DNA from: Legionella cincinnatiensis
Lineage (GTDB): Bacteria > Pseudomonadota > Gammaproteobacteria > Legionellales > Legionellaceae
Reading direction: 5' to 3'
Assembly: GCF_900452415.1 (NCBI RefSeq)
Contig: NZ_UGNX01000001.1
Span: 744,001 to 808,000 of the forward strand
DNA length: 64,000 nucleotides
Below the pieces are notes generated by a model, which saw only the letters and a list, made by a program, of their open reading frames with translations, did not search any database and was not told the origin of the DNA. The position numbers were made by a program, and so were the translations under genes. This document shows, one piece after another, positions 43,623-52,176 of the stretch; the stretch's first letter is position 1, and every line of letters begins with the position of its first letter.

Positions 43623-44258
43623 CTATAAGTACTTCTTAAAGCGACTTGCCGTCATGGCTACCATTAAACCCATCAATAAACTGACAGGCACAAAGACATA
43701 AGCAGGGGTGATGCTGACAGGTAGGGCAAGCCAGAGCATGAGTAAAATCACAAGTCCTCTTTTTAAATAATGATTAAGCCTGTGGAAGACATAAGAGGAT
43801 TCACGACCTAAACAAGCAGTGCGTATTGCTCTTTGGTTTAGACCATCAACCAGACCTGCAATCATGGTGAGAGAAAATAATGGTACGGCAGCAAACAAAA
43901 TAATGAGTTTGATTAATAGACATTGGCTACTTAATAAAATCAACTGTAAGAATTTTTGTGATTTTTCAATTAAGTCTTTGATAAGATCATTAACGGCCAA
44001 TTTGTTTAAGTAGGGTATGGTTGTTAATGCCCATCTTGGTTCAGGATTTAAAGGAAGAGATGCCAGAAGTGAACCTTGATATACAGGAGTAATTGCTTCT
44101 CTTTGGGTGTTTATAAGGACATTCACTTTTTCAAAGGCATAGGGATAGCCATGCAGTAGCCATTGGCTTATCGCCCAAATGATTATTGCTAACCAACCTA
44201 AAAAGAGCACTATAGTCAATTGCATGGTCAGTTTTCTGGAGTATTGCTTTACTGCCAT
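43623..44258 (-). CDS. PFL_4697-family membrane protein (DUF4400-like)
   Basis: A 211-residue protein with an N-terminal helix (15-35), a central hydrophobic region (105-135) and C-terminal helices (165-200). The motif MIAGLVDGLNQRAIRTACLGRESSYVFHRLNHYLKRG is the hallmark of TIGR03747/DUF4400 proteins. They accompany the coupling protein in GI-type transfer systems; the mechanism is unknown. It overlaps the upstream gene by 10 bases. Confidence 0.83.
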   Translation of the reverse strand: MAVKQYSRKLTMQLTIVLFLGWLAIIIWAISQWLLHGYPYAFEKVNVLINTQREAITPVYQGSLLASLPLNPEPRWALTTIPYLNKLAVNDLIKDLIEKSQKFLQLILLSSQCLLIKLIILFAAVPLFSLTMIAGLVDGLNQRAIRTACLGRESSYVFHRLNHYLKRGLVILLMLWLALPVSITPAYVFVPVSLLMGLMVAMTASRFKKYL

Positions 44259-44680
44259 ACAGCCCCCTCAGCAATAATTAAGGGGTAATGTTGTTCATGG
44301 ATGTAATCAAGCAGCGGATCAACATTGACGGGTAATAAGGGTAATTTGAATTTTTCTTGTAGAGCCACAATGGTTTCAAAGTCATTCACATTGGTGATGA
44401 GTCCTGTGGCTTGTATGGATTTTAATTGTTCTTGATGTTGTTCTAACCATTGAATGGACTCTTTATCTGCACCTATAACAAACAAGGCCATATTTAACAG
44501 ATTGGTATCCAATGTTTTGCGGCTGATTTTGCCTGTGGTTGCTTTACTCTTGGCGGGTATGCCTATTGGGCTAGATAAATTTAATTTTAATGACGCATCA
44601 CTTTGTGACAAGGTTAAAGGGATCTCATTCATACTATGAACATTCAAAGCGACCAACAGTAAGAGCAAAATCCTAATCAT
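44249..44680 (-). CDS. PFL_4695-family exported protein
   Basis: A 143-residue protein with a short signal peptide (IRILLLLLVALNVHS). The mature part has LFVIGADKESIQWLEQHQEQLKSIQATGLITNV and ends LDYIHEQHYPLIIAEGAVWQ, the integrating-element PFL_4695 pattern. A periplasmic or pilus-associated role is likely from the export signal. It shares one base with the upstream stop and overlaps the downstream gene by 10. Confidence 0.82.
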   Translation of the reverse strand: MIRILLLLLVALNVHSMNEIPLTLSQSDASLKLNLSSPIGIPAKSKATTGKISRKTLDTNLLNMALFVIGADKESIQWLEQHQEQLKSIQATGLITNVNDFETIVALQEKFKLPLLPVNVDPLLDYIHEQHYPLIIAEGAVWQ

Positions 44681-45501
44681 TAAAATCTCCCTAAATCGAC
44701 GACTTGCGAGCCTTTGCCATTGGCGACTAACAATAATGGGGTTTGTTTCTGGGGTAGTGGTAAACCTTCAAACTGTTGGTTGCCAGGATTTAGCGTAATT
44801 TGCTGGCTCGTTACCATTTGAATAGGGATTTGATGTCTGTTTGCCCACAGTTGTATGGCATTGTTTTCCATATCAAGAAAAAGCAAGTTGAGCTTTGTGT
44901 TTGGTGTTTGATTAATCGCATCAATCAATAGCAATACAATGGTGGTGACCGCATCATCAGGCCTTATAAAGAAATAGAGTGTTTCACCTGCTTTTAATTG
45001 AATAGGTTGATGGGCATAGGGTGAATAGGGAGATGGATCGAAATCACCAACTACGGGTACATCTTTAAACAGTTCGTTATAGGCTTTGTAAAAGGCATTG
45101 TTCCAAGCTATGTTTTGCGCCACCTTTTGGGCTTCCTGGTGTGCTGCAAGTTTTGCAAAATGTTCCCGCTCATTATCATCTCTGGCATTAAGACCAAGGA
45201 TATCAACGGGTGTCATATGCAGATTTTTGTAGTACATACCGCTTCTGTTTTGCATTAATTGCAGATAGCGTTTTTCTTCTGTTTCACTCAAACCCCAATT
45301 TTTGGCTTCTACTCTTTGATTGTCATTCAGTTGAAATTCTTTTTGTTCAATAATTTCATCATGAAACTCTGACACACCAGCTCTAGCCAATGCATTATTA
45401 GTCTGTTGAATGGGCGGGGTGACAATTCCAGGAATGTAGAAACCAGCTACGGCCTGCTGCCCTAGAAGTAGTCCTATAGTCAGAGTAAACAGCTTAACCA
45501 T
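44680..45501 (-). CDS. PFL_4693-family exported protein
   Basis: A 273-residue protein with GAGGTG upstream and a signal peptide cut near QQAVAGF. The part NWGLSETEEKRYLQLMQNRSGMYYKNLHMTPVDILGLNARDDNER is the TIGR03759 signature. The C-terminal part (LNLLFLDMENNAIQLWANRHQI) is thioredoxin-like in outline, without a CxxC. It likely acts in the periplasm during pilus assembly. It overlaps the preceding gene by 8 bases. Confidence 0.83.
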   Translation of the reverse strand: MVKLFTLTIGLLLGQQAVAGFYIPGIVTPPIQQTNNALARAGVSEFHDEIIEQKEFQLNDNQRVEAKNWGLSETEEKRYLQLMQNRSGMYYKNLHMTPVDILGLNARDDNEREHFAKLAAHQEAQKVAQNIAWNNAFYKAYNELFKDVPVVGDFDPSPYSPYAHQPIQLKAGETLYFFIRPDDAVTTIVLLLIDAINQTPNTKLNLLFLDMENNAIQLWANRHQIPIQMVTSQQITLNPGNQQFEGLPLPQKQTPLLLVANGKGSQVVDLGRF

Positions 45502-46078
45502 GGTTCACCTCTTGTTGTTTTAAGTGAACCAGTGCATGAGCTTTATCGGTATTTTCAAATTCTATAGTTTGCTTGGCATAGTTTATTTCAAAGACCATCC
45601 AGCCCGCTAAAGTATCTCCTTTTTCTATTGCTTGCGTTTTGTAGTGGTAGGCTATAGATGCAACAGGAACCTCCTGAATACTATCTATGCTCAATACCTT
45701 AAATGGCAGTTGGCTTGCCGGGAGCATTCTCACAGGTTGTTTTGCCTCATCCAAATGGCGTAATAAATCAGTAATGCCTTCAAGTTGTTTTTTTATTGCA
45801 ACTTGTTCTGTAGTGAATAGCTCACCTAATTGATGATCGTCCTTATTTTGTAGTTGCTGAATGAATGTGTTTAATTGTTTGAGGTTTTGGGTTATTGGCG
45901 ATAAATCAAGTTGTTCTACAGGCTGTTTTAATTGGGTTTGAATTGATGTGAGTTGCTTGCTAAATGTGTTTAGCTCATTATGATTTGTGGTCGATTGTTT
46001 GTTTACGCACACACAAACAATTAATAAAACATTTAAAGCAAGTAGGCTAACCCATTTAAAATCCAGATACTTTCTCAC
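45494..46078 (-). CDS. Membrane-anchored coiled-coil conjugation protein
   Basis: The GTG start has AAGGAG 6 bases upstream; the product is 194 residues. One membrane helix near residues 10-25 is followed by a coiled coil (about 35-105, rich in Gln and Leu) and a small beta domain (LPFKVLSIDSIQEVPVASIAYHYKTQAIEKGDTLAGWMVFEI). The family was not recognised, but both junctions overlap neighbouring tra genes. The C-terminal domain resembles small periplasmic pilus-associated domains. A scaffold role is inferred. Confidence 0.65.
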   Translation of the reverse strand: MRKYLDFKWVSLLALNVLLIVCVCVNKQSTTNHNELNTFSKQLTSIQTQLKQPVEQLDLSPITQNLKQLNTFIQQLQNKDDHQLGELFTTEQVAIKKQLEGITDLLRHLDEAKQPVRMLPASQLPFKVLSIDSIQEVPVASIAYHYKTQAIEKGDTLAGWMVFEINYAKQTIEFENTDKAHALVHLKQQEVNHG

Positions 46079-46488
46079 CCTACTCTCCTTGCAATCAGGC
46101 TAAAATTGACCTCTCTTAACAAATCGTTTTGTTTAAGATTGAATAGCTGTTTTCCGACTAATACAGTCAGGCCATGCTCAATCGTTAAAGGACCAAGATT
46201 TCTACTGACTTGTGGTAATGGTTGTTGAAATACTTGTTGCAGGCTTTCGCTTTGTTTTTCCTTGGGTGCAAGGTGATAGCCCGAATAACGTAACCAGTAA
46301 TTTACGGCTTCTCCTATGGTTTGAATTACTACAGGAAAATGAATCTGCTGAACCGTTTTTAATGGATTAATTTGGGCAGCTAATGGTTGATTGTTGACTG
46401 TGGCATAGCGGCTTACTTGTGTGATATTGGCTGCATGAACTTGCAATCCACATAAAATGAGGCTGCATAGTATGGCTTTTCTAGGCAT
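46075..46488 (-). CDS. PilL-like N-terminal-domain protein (PFGI-1 type)
   Basis: A 137-residue exported protein with AGGAGG upstream and a signal peptide cut near QVHAANI. The mature part includes VSRYATVNNQPLAAQINPLKTVQQIHFP, TIGEAVNYWLRYSGYHLA and RNLGPLTIEHGLTVLVG, the pattern of the PilL N-terminal family in PFGI-1-class elements. It probably belongs to an outer-membrane secretin-like complex. It overlaps the CsrA-like gene by 8 bases and is the first structural gene of the transfer operon. Confidence 0.84.
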   Translation of the reverse strand: MPRKAILCSLILCGLQVHAANITQVSRYATVNNQPLAAQINPLKTVQQIHFPVVIQTIGEAVNYWLRYSGYHLAPKEKQSESLQQVFQQPLPQVSRNLGPLTIEHGLTVLVGKQLFNLKQNDLLREVNFSLIARRVG

Positions 46489-46711
46489 TTTTTCCTCCTG
46501 ACTGTTCTGAACAATTATTTCTTAGAGCCTGTGCTAGAGCATGTTGTGCAACGGCTTTTCGGATAAAGACCTCCTTCCTCTCAACATCTATGTGCTTTGG
46601 GGCTTCTATACCAAGTTTGATAAGTCCTTCGTTCTCTGAGATTAAAAGCACTTTGATTCGTCCTTTATCAATGTAAATTTCCTCACCTATTCGGCGGATT
46701 AAAGTCAGCAT
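46481..46711 (-). CDS. csrT: CsrA-family RNA-binding regulator (LvrC/CsrT type)
   Basis: A 76-residue CsrA paralogue with GGAGG upstream. It keeps the CsrA core LTLIRRIGEEIYI, IKVLLIS, IKLGIEAPKHIDVERKEVF; the Arg in VERKEV at the RNA-binding end of the last strand is present. CsrA binds GGA in mRNA leaders and controls translation. Legionella integrative elements each carry such a paralogue (lvrC in Lvh, csrT in ICE-betaox), inherited together with the secretion system. It sits between lvrB and the first transfer gene with overlaps on both sides, so it is made with the regulators it follows. Confidence 0.9.
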   Translation of the reverse strand: MLTLIRRIGEEIYIDKGRIKVLLISENEGLIKLGIEAPKHIDVERKEVFIRKAVAQHALAQALRNNCSEQSGGKNA

Positions 46712-47226
46712 GATTTTTCCTCCTTAGCCTCTTTAAAGAGGCTTTCTTTCATTTGGTTGATATGGAATTGAACGACTTTGGGATCGGTGCGTATATGTAC
46801 TTCTTTTTTCTTTTTTAATGCTTCTTGGCGAGCCTGGATGCTCTTTTTGATCGTCAAGCAACATTCATAGAAAAGTGGCAGAGAAGGAGGATAATGTTCA
46901 GTTTTCTTGGTTTTTTCCAAAGCAAATTTCAGCACTTGATTGTCGAATTCTTGAAGACTATCTGACCATTCAAGTCTTGCAATTTCCAAAACTTTTGGAT
47001 TGTTATATGCAGAGAGCCATAGGTAACCGTATATGGCATTAAAGCGTGCAAAAAGGGTATCAATTCGTTTATCGCTTACTGGTGGTTGCCCCGAATTGGA
47101 TGACGTTACTTGCGACTTCTGGGATGGGGTCGTCTTCAAATTCGAAGCTGAAGCTTGCGTCTTTGCAGGATTCAGCGAGGATATCTGCTGCTGATTTTCT
47201 ACGAGAACCTGTTTGATTGCTTGCAT
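46705..47226 (-). CDS. lvrB: LvrB-like regulatory protein
   Basis: A 173-residue soluble protein; AGGAG lies 8 bases before the ATG. A low-complexity N terminus (Gln/Ser/Thr, about 1-50) is followed by a helical domain: DTLFARFNAIYGYLWLSAYNNPKVLEIARLEWSDSL, KTEHYPPSLPLFYECC. The region recalls loader or replication-adaptor proteins in outline, but the name rests mainly on its place in the lvrR-lvrA-lvrB-csrA block. Its first 158 bases overlap the end of lvrA in another frame. Confidence 0.72.
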   Translation of the reverse strand: MQAIKQVLVENQQQISSLNPAKTQASASNLKTTPSQKSQVTSSNSGQPPVSDKRIDTLFARFNAIYGYLWLSAYNNPKVLEIARLEWSDSLQEFDNQVLKFALEKTKKTEHYPPSLPLFYECCLTIKKSIQARQEALKKKKEVHIRTDPKVVQFHINQMKESLFKEAKEEKSC

Positions 47227-47977
47227 GAGTTTGCTCCTGAGTTCTTAAGGGTAGTAGTGCATCGTTCCAACATTGTTGCGCTATCCAGTTAGCGGGAAAT
47301 TTCCACTTGGGAACCCACTCACCAGCGAGTTCCATTTCTTGACGGTTTTGAATTTGTTCTTGAAGAGCATCAAGGATTTGAGAAAATAAATTGTCATCAG
47401 GACGTAATTTAAAAAACTCCTGATACGCCCTGGTTTCATCCAGCTTCTGTGGATAAAGAGACCAAAATTTTTGAAATTGTTGGCGCACACACACATACAT
47501 ATCTTCTGAGTTATGAGGTATGTCGGGTTTTGTGTTTTTCACTGTGTTGGGTTTTCGGTAATCTTTATCGTAACCAAATGATTTAATATTATTTTTATCG
47601 TTCGGATTTGTGTTGGGTTGATGTGTCGGGTTTGTGTCGGGTTTATTTTGAACAGACAAATCCGAATTGGCTAACAGACATTTTAAAATGAGTTGTTTAC
47701 CAATAGATTGAATCTCAATAAGACCAGCACGTTCAAGGGCATAAATGATACGACGTAATTGTTGACGGCTTGGACTACCAGAATGTTCATAACCTTGATG
47801 AGGTTCAACATAGAGGGCTTCAGAAAGCTGTTGATAGCTGATTTTACGTTTAACGCCAACTAGAAATGTCTCTCTATCCATATATGGACGAATCCCCAGC
47901 AAATAGGCTGATTGCTGAATATAAGGCAATCCCATTAGCGCGGATAATTCATCGGTGTTAACAAACAAAAATCCCAT
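47069..47977 (-). CDS. lvrA: LvrA-like winged-helix regulatory protein
   Basis: A 302-residue protein. Residues 40-115 form a winged-helix region (ISYQQLSEALYVEPHQGYEHSGSPSRQQLRRIIYALERAGLIEIQSIGKQLILKC). It is followed by a polar Asn/Thr/Pro-rich linker and a domain with FQKFWSLYPQKLDETRAYQEFFKL and WKFPANWIAQQCW, a pattern also found in phage replication and helicase-loader proteins. Lvr proteins accompany the secretion systems of Legionella mobile elements. It is divergent from the lvrR-like gene, and its 3' end overlaps lvrB by 158 bases. Confidence 0.76.
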   Translation of the reverse strand: MGFLFVNTDELSALMGLPYIQQSAYLLGIRPYMDRETFLVGVKRKISYQQLSEALYVEPHQGYEHSGSPSRQQLRRIIYALERAGLIEIQSIGKQLILKCLLANSDLSVQNKPDTNPTHQPNTNPNDKNNIKSFGYDKDYRKPNTVKNTKPDIPHNSEDMYVCVRQQFQKFWSLYPQKLDETRAYQEFFKLRPDDNLFSQILDALQEQIQNRQEMELAGEWVPKWKFPANWIAQQCWNDALLPLRTQEQTHASNQTGSRRKSAADILAESCKDASFSFEFEDDPIPEVASNVIQFGATTSKR

Positions 47978-48130
47978 TTCTCTTTTTATCCTTTAAAAAC
48001 ACTATTACCAACAACGCTTGCACTATCAAATGACTTCATTTAATATCAATCAATTACACGAAACGTGTTGTTGATAAGCCATTGTAAATAAGCACTTTTT
48101 AGAGTCAATGGGGTATTTCTGATTGATAGC

Positions 48131-48150
48131 AAATGAACTTAAATGAACAT
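48131..48150 (+). promoter_or_regulatory. Tandem AAATGAAC operator candidate at lvrR start
   Basis: AAATGAACTTAAATGAACAT holds two AAATGAAC with 10-bp spacing; the second overlaps the lvrR-like start codon. The same tandem occurs at 18771-18790. Same-face spacing on the helix suits a dimeric repressor. Repression of its own gene, and possibly of the divergent lvrA operon, is the simple reading. Confidence 0.5.
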
Positions 48151-48406
48151 AAAAAAAATTATTGGCAGTAGGATTACGCAAGCTAGAAAAGCAAATGGAT
48201 TGACGATTAAGGTTCTGGCTGAAAGGACAGGATTAGGCGTTGCTAGAATTGGGAATTGGGAGCAGGGAACAAGGAGTCCTGGGCCAGCAGAGACAAAATT
48301 GTTGTCAGAAGTTTTAAATGTTGCAGGTGCTTGGCTACTATGTTTGACAGATGATCCGAGAGGTGAAAATGTTTGTCTTATAAAGCCTTTTGATAAATTG
48401 GATTGA
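48143..48406 (+). CDS. lvrR: XRE-type repressor (LvrR-like)
   Basis: An 87-residue helix-turn-helix protein: IGSRITQARKANGLTIKVLAERTGLGVARIGNWEQGTRSPGPAETKLLSEVL is a complete XRE domain. The rest (GAWLLCLTDDPRGENVCL) resembles a short repressor tail. Position and direction, divergent from lvrA, correspond to LvrR of Legionella elements. The start codon overlaps its own candidate operator. The SIR2 gene begins right after its stop, so the repressor and the defence gene may share a transcript. Confidence 0.78.
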   Translation: MNIKKIIGSRITQARKANGLTIKVLAERTGLGVARIGNWEQGTRSPGPAETKLLSEVLNVAGAWLLCLTDDPRGENVCLIKPFDKLD

Positions 48407-48411
48407 TAATT

Positions 48412-49749
48412 ATGTTTAATACAAAAACGCTATTCATTCTTGGAGCTGGCGCTAGCGCACCTTATGACTATCCTATTGGTAAACAGCTAATTCATAACAT
48501 CATTGAAGATATGGAAGATTATATTTTTATACCTAAATATCAATCAAAAAAAGTTCCCCCATATTGGAATGAAAACGATAAAAAAAATAATGTGCTATAT
48601 GATTTCAGTCTGTGCATTGAAGGGTTTGAAGATATTGCATTATATGCAGATGAAAGTGAACAAAAGCATTATGAACAGTGCAGTGGTGATGGTCTTTTTA
48701 GGATTTATTATATATCTAAAAGTAACCCTGCAAACTATGCTCACCAGTTCTTTTTTAAAATTAAAATAAACCAAGTAGATGTATTCGCCGAGTTAAAAAA
48801 TGCCTTAGAAATATTAGACCCAGTATCAATTGATGCCTTTTTAAGGGACAACCCCTCATATGCTCGGGCGGGTAAAATGATGATCCTGTACTCTCTGTTA
48901 AAAAGAGAAGATCCTTTGAAATTTAATATTAATCAAAGCGATGACAATTGGTATTCTTTTTTGCTAAATGACTTGGTTTCTGAATGCGCTGATAGGCCCG
49001 AAAAGTTAAGCGAAAATAAAATTAAATTTATTACTTTTAATTACGATGTTAGCCTCGATTATTTTCTTCATTCAAGACTTAGAAAGATTGAGAACTTTGT
49101 AAAAAGTGATGATAAATCGAATTCCCCAGCAGATTGCTTTCTCAATGAATTGGATATTGAGCATGTTTATGGACAATTGTATCCACTGGTTAATTCCGAC
49201 CACTATGGAAAATATATAGATATAAGTGAAGGTAATAAACTTCCAAATATTCAAATTTCATGGGTAGGTGGTACAACCCAACAATCTTCATCTCAGCCTT
49301 TAACCTCCCTAAAACTGATACAAAACTTCAAACGATTTATTTTTAGTTTTGAACAGTACAACAACATAAAAACGATGTATGACGAAAGAAACAATCCCAC
49401 AGAAAGAGATGAAATGATCGTTAAACATAAAGAGGCGATACAGTGGGCTGAAGAGATAATTTTCATTGGCTTTGGTTTTGACAGGGATAATCTCAATATG
49501 CTTGGCATACCAGATACTTTATCTGAATATACCCAAATGTTACCTGGGAAAACAATACGATACTTAAATTACAAAGGAATGATGAAGTCATTGTCATTTG
49601 AATTTGAAAATATTCAAAAGGAGCGTAATGCTCTACTGAACTCTAACTCACGTAAAGATAAAAGCAAAATTATTAATATAATTCAATCTACAGCAGATAA
49701 AATTAGTAGTGCTTATCAGAATGATTTTAAAAAATTCTTATTTAAATAA
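48412..49749 (+). CDS. SIR2-like NADase-type protein (likely defence)
   Basis: From ATG 48412 the product is 445 residues. The SIR2 fold is visible: KTLFILGAGASAPYDYPIG (NAD-binding GAGxS) at the N terminus, KFITFNYDVSLDYFLH near 205 and EEIIFIGFGFDRDNLNML near 345. The AVCS-like deacetylase zinc-binding Cys set is absent, which fits the SIR2 proteins that consume NAD+ in anti-phage defence rather than deacetylases. No partner Argonaute or HerA is nearby. It is placed between the element's regulator and the type I restriction genes, 24 bp before hsdM, suggesting co-expression with them. Confidence 0.82.
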   Translation: MFNTKTLFILGAGASAPYDYPIGKQLIHNIIEDMEDYIFIPKYQSKKVPPYWNENDKKNNVLYDFSLCIEGFEDIALYADESEQKHYEQCSGDGLFRIYYISKSNPANYAHQFFFKIKINQVDVFAELKNALEILDPVSIDAFLRDNPSYARAGKMMILYSLLKREDPLKFNINQSDDNWYSFLLNDLVSECADRPEKLSENKIKFITFNYDVSLDYFLHSRLRKIENFVKSDDKSNSPADCFLNELDIEHVYGQLYPLVNSDHYGKYIDISEGNKLPNIQISWVGGTTQQSSSQPLTSLKLIQNFKRFIFSFEQYNNIKTMYDERNNPTERDEMIVKHKEAIQWAEEIIFIGFGFDRDNLNMLGIPDTLSEYTQMLPGKTIRYLNYKGMMKSLSFEFENIQKERNALLNSNSRKDKSKIINIIQSTADKISSAYQNDFKKFLFK

Positions 49750-49773
49750 AAAATTACAGGGGTAATGATCCTA

Positions 49774-52176
49774 ATGGCAATAAAAAAATCAGAATTATAC
49801 TCATCACTTTGGGCAAGTTGTGATGAGCTTAGAGGTGGGATGGATGCTAGCCAATATAAAGATTATGTATTGGTATTATTATTTATCAAGTACATCAGCG
49901 ATAAGTATGCTGGTAAGCCCTATGCGCCAATTATCATTCCCGAAGGAGCAGGCTTTCAGGATATGGTTGAATTAAAGGGCAAGCCAACCATTGGCGATGA
50001 TATTAATAAGAAAATTATAGCACCCCTAGAAAATGCCAATAAATTAACAGGTATGCCTAACTTTAATGACCCTGAAAAATTAGGCAGTGGTAAGGAAATG
50101 GTTGAAAAGCTTACGAATTTAATCGCCATTTTTGAAAAACCAGAGCTTAATTTCAGTAAAAACCGAGCTGATGGAGATGATATTCTTGGGGATGCCTACG
50201 AGTATCTCATGCGGCATTTTGCAACCGAAAGTGGAAAAAGCAAGGGGCAATTCTATACGCCTTCAGAAGTCAGTCGAGTAATGGCCAAAATTATAGGTAT
50301 TGATAAAGATCAAACTTCAGCAGCAACTACCGTATATGACCCAACTTGTGGCTCTGGTTCTTTGTTATTGAAAGTAGCTGATCATGCACCGACCAAAGTA
50401 TCTCTTTATGGTCAAGAAAAGGATGCCACCACTGCTGGTTTAGCACGCATGAATATGATTCTTCATGATAATCCTACCGCAGAAATCAAACGTGAAAATA
50501 CCTTGGCTAATCCCCTATTTAAAGATGGTGATGGATTAAAAACTTTTGATTATGTGGTTGCTAATCCACCGTTTAGTGATAAACGCTGGAGCAGTGGAGT
50601 CGATACAGAAAATGATCCTTATAAGCGATTTGATGATGGCGTCCCACCAGCAAAAAATGGAGATTATGCTTATCTTTTACATATTATCCGCTCTTTAAAA
50701 AGTCGAGGTAAAGGTGCATGTATTTTACCCCACGGTGTTTTATTTCGTGGTAATGCTGAGGCTGATATACGAGAGGCTTTGGTTCGTAAAGGTTTAATTA
50801 AAGGCATCGTAGGTCTTCCAGCTAACTTGTTCTATGGTACGGGTATTCCTGCATGCATCATCATTATTGATAAAGAAGGATCGGCTGATCGTAAAGGCAT
50901 TTTTATGATAGATGCTGGCAAAGGATTTATTAAAGATGGAAATAAGAACCGTCTAAGAGAAATGGACATCCATAAAATTGTGGATGCATTTATCAAGCAA
51001 TTTGAAATTGATGGTTACAGCCGATTCGTATCAATTAAAGAAATTGAAAAGAATGACTTTAATCTCAATATCCCACGCTATATTGACAGCAGCGAACCAG
51101 AAGACTTACAAGATATAGAAGCTCATTTATTAGGTGATATACCCAAAGCAGATATTGATGCTTTAGAAGACTACTGGCAAATCTTTCCTAACTTAAAGAA
51201 CACACTATTTAAGAAGGCTACACGAAGCGATAAATATTATACGATCAATGTTGATAAGGCAGAGATAAAAGACACTATCTATCATCATAGTGAATTTACT
51301 CAATACATGGATGAGATGGCCAATGTATTTGATGACTGGAAGAAAAAAACAAGTGAGATTTTGAAGGCACTAGAAAAAGATTTTCATCCAAAAGAGCTTA
51401 TCTATCAAATCAGCGAATCATTGCTAAATACCTATATCGGTAAACCGCTTATCAACCAATACAATGTGTATCAATATTTGATGAACTATTGGTATGAAGT
51501 TATGCAGGATGATTGTTATCTAATAGCTGCAGATGGCTGGAAAGCGCCTACTTATCGAATTATAGAAAAAAACAACAAAGGAAAGAAAGTCGATAAAGGA
51601 TGGACTTGTGATTTAGTGCCAAAAAACTTGGTTATCGATCGATATTATCAAAAACAGCAACAAGCAATTGATGAGTTAAATACTGCATTGGAAACAGTAC
51701 AGTCCCAAAAAACAGAAATGGAAGAAGAGCATAATGTTGATGAAGGTGCTTTCTCTGATTTAGATAAAATCAATAAAAGTACTGTTACCTCCAAACTGAA
51801 AGAATTGAAATTAGAGGCAGATACTCAAGAGGAACAAAATATCTTAAGCCAATATCTGGAACTTTTAGCACAAGAATCAAGTTTAAAAAAATCTATTAAA
51901 GAAGCTGATGCTAAGTTGGATGCGTTATTGCTAGATTTTTATCCTAACTTATCTGAAGCGCAAATTAAGGATTTGGTTATTGTAGATAAATGGTTATCAA
52001 CTATTGAAAAGGATATCTACTCTGAAATGGATCGTATCAGCCAGTTACTAACACAAAGGATCAGAGAGTTAGCCGAGCGTTATGAATTGACATTGCCAAA
52101 CTTAAATAGGCAAGTTAATGAATTAGAGCAAGCGGTGAATCAACATCTGGAAAAGATGGGGTTTGTATGGAACTAA
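49774..52176 (+). CDS. hsdM: Type I restriction-modification system methyltransferase HsdM
   Basis: From MAIKKSELY the product is 800 residues; a start three codons earlier is possible. The adenine-N6 methylase motifs are clear: FYTPSEVSRVMAKII, TVYDPTCGSGSLLLKV (AdoMet binding) and FDYVVANPPFSDKRW (NPPF). The C-terminal 300 residues are a long helical extension with coiled coil (TALETVQSQKTEMEEEH, LLAQESSLKKSIKEADAKLD). Together with HsdS it methylates the host recognition site, protecting it from HsdR. It overlaps hsdS by 10 bases. Confidence 0.95.
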   Translation: MAIKKSELYSSLWASCDELRGGMDASQYKDYVLVLLFIKYISDKYAGKPYAPIIIPEGAGFQDMVELKGKPTIGDDINKKIIAPLENANKLTGMPNFNDPEKLGSGKEMVEKLTNLIAIFEKPELNFSKNRADGDDILGDAYEYLMRHFATESGKSKGQFYTPSEVSRVMAKIIGIDKDQTSAATTVYDPTCGSGSLLLKVADHAPTKVSLYGQEKDATTAGLARMNMILHDNPTAEIKRENTLANPLFKDGDGLKTFDYVVANPPFSDKRWSSGVDTENDPYKRFDDGVPPAKNGDYAYLLHIIRSLKSRGKGACILPHGVLFRGNAEADIREALVRKGLIKGIVGLPANLFYGTGIPACIIIIDKEGSADRKGIFMIDAGKGFIKDGNKNRLREMDIHKIVDAFIKQFEIDGYSRFVSIKEIEKNDFNLNIPRYIDSSEPEDLQDIEAHLLGDIPKADIDALEDYWQIFPNLKNTLFKKATRSDKYYTINVDKAEIKDTIYHHSEFTQYMDEMANVFDDWKKKTSEILKALEKDFHPKELIYQISESLLNTYIGKPLINQYNVYQYLMNYWYEVMQDDCYLIAADGWKAPTYRIIEKNNKGKKVDKGWTCDLVPKNLVIDRYYQKQQQAIDELNTALETVQSQKTEMEEEHNVDEGAFSDLDKINKSTVTSKLKELKLEADTQEEQNILSQYLELLAQESSLKKSIKEADAKLDALLLDFYPNLSEAQIKDLVIVDKWLSTIEKDIYSEMDRISQLLTQRIRELAERYELTLPNLNRQVNELEQAVNQHLEKMGFVWN

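Noticed and set aside
48131..48150. Short tandem repeats as a CRISPR-like array
   Set aside because: Only two 8-base units with 2-base spacers occur at each site, and no cas genes are present anywhere in the window.
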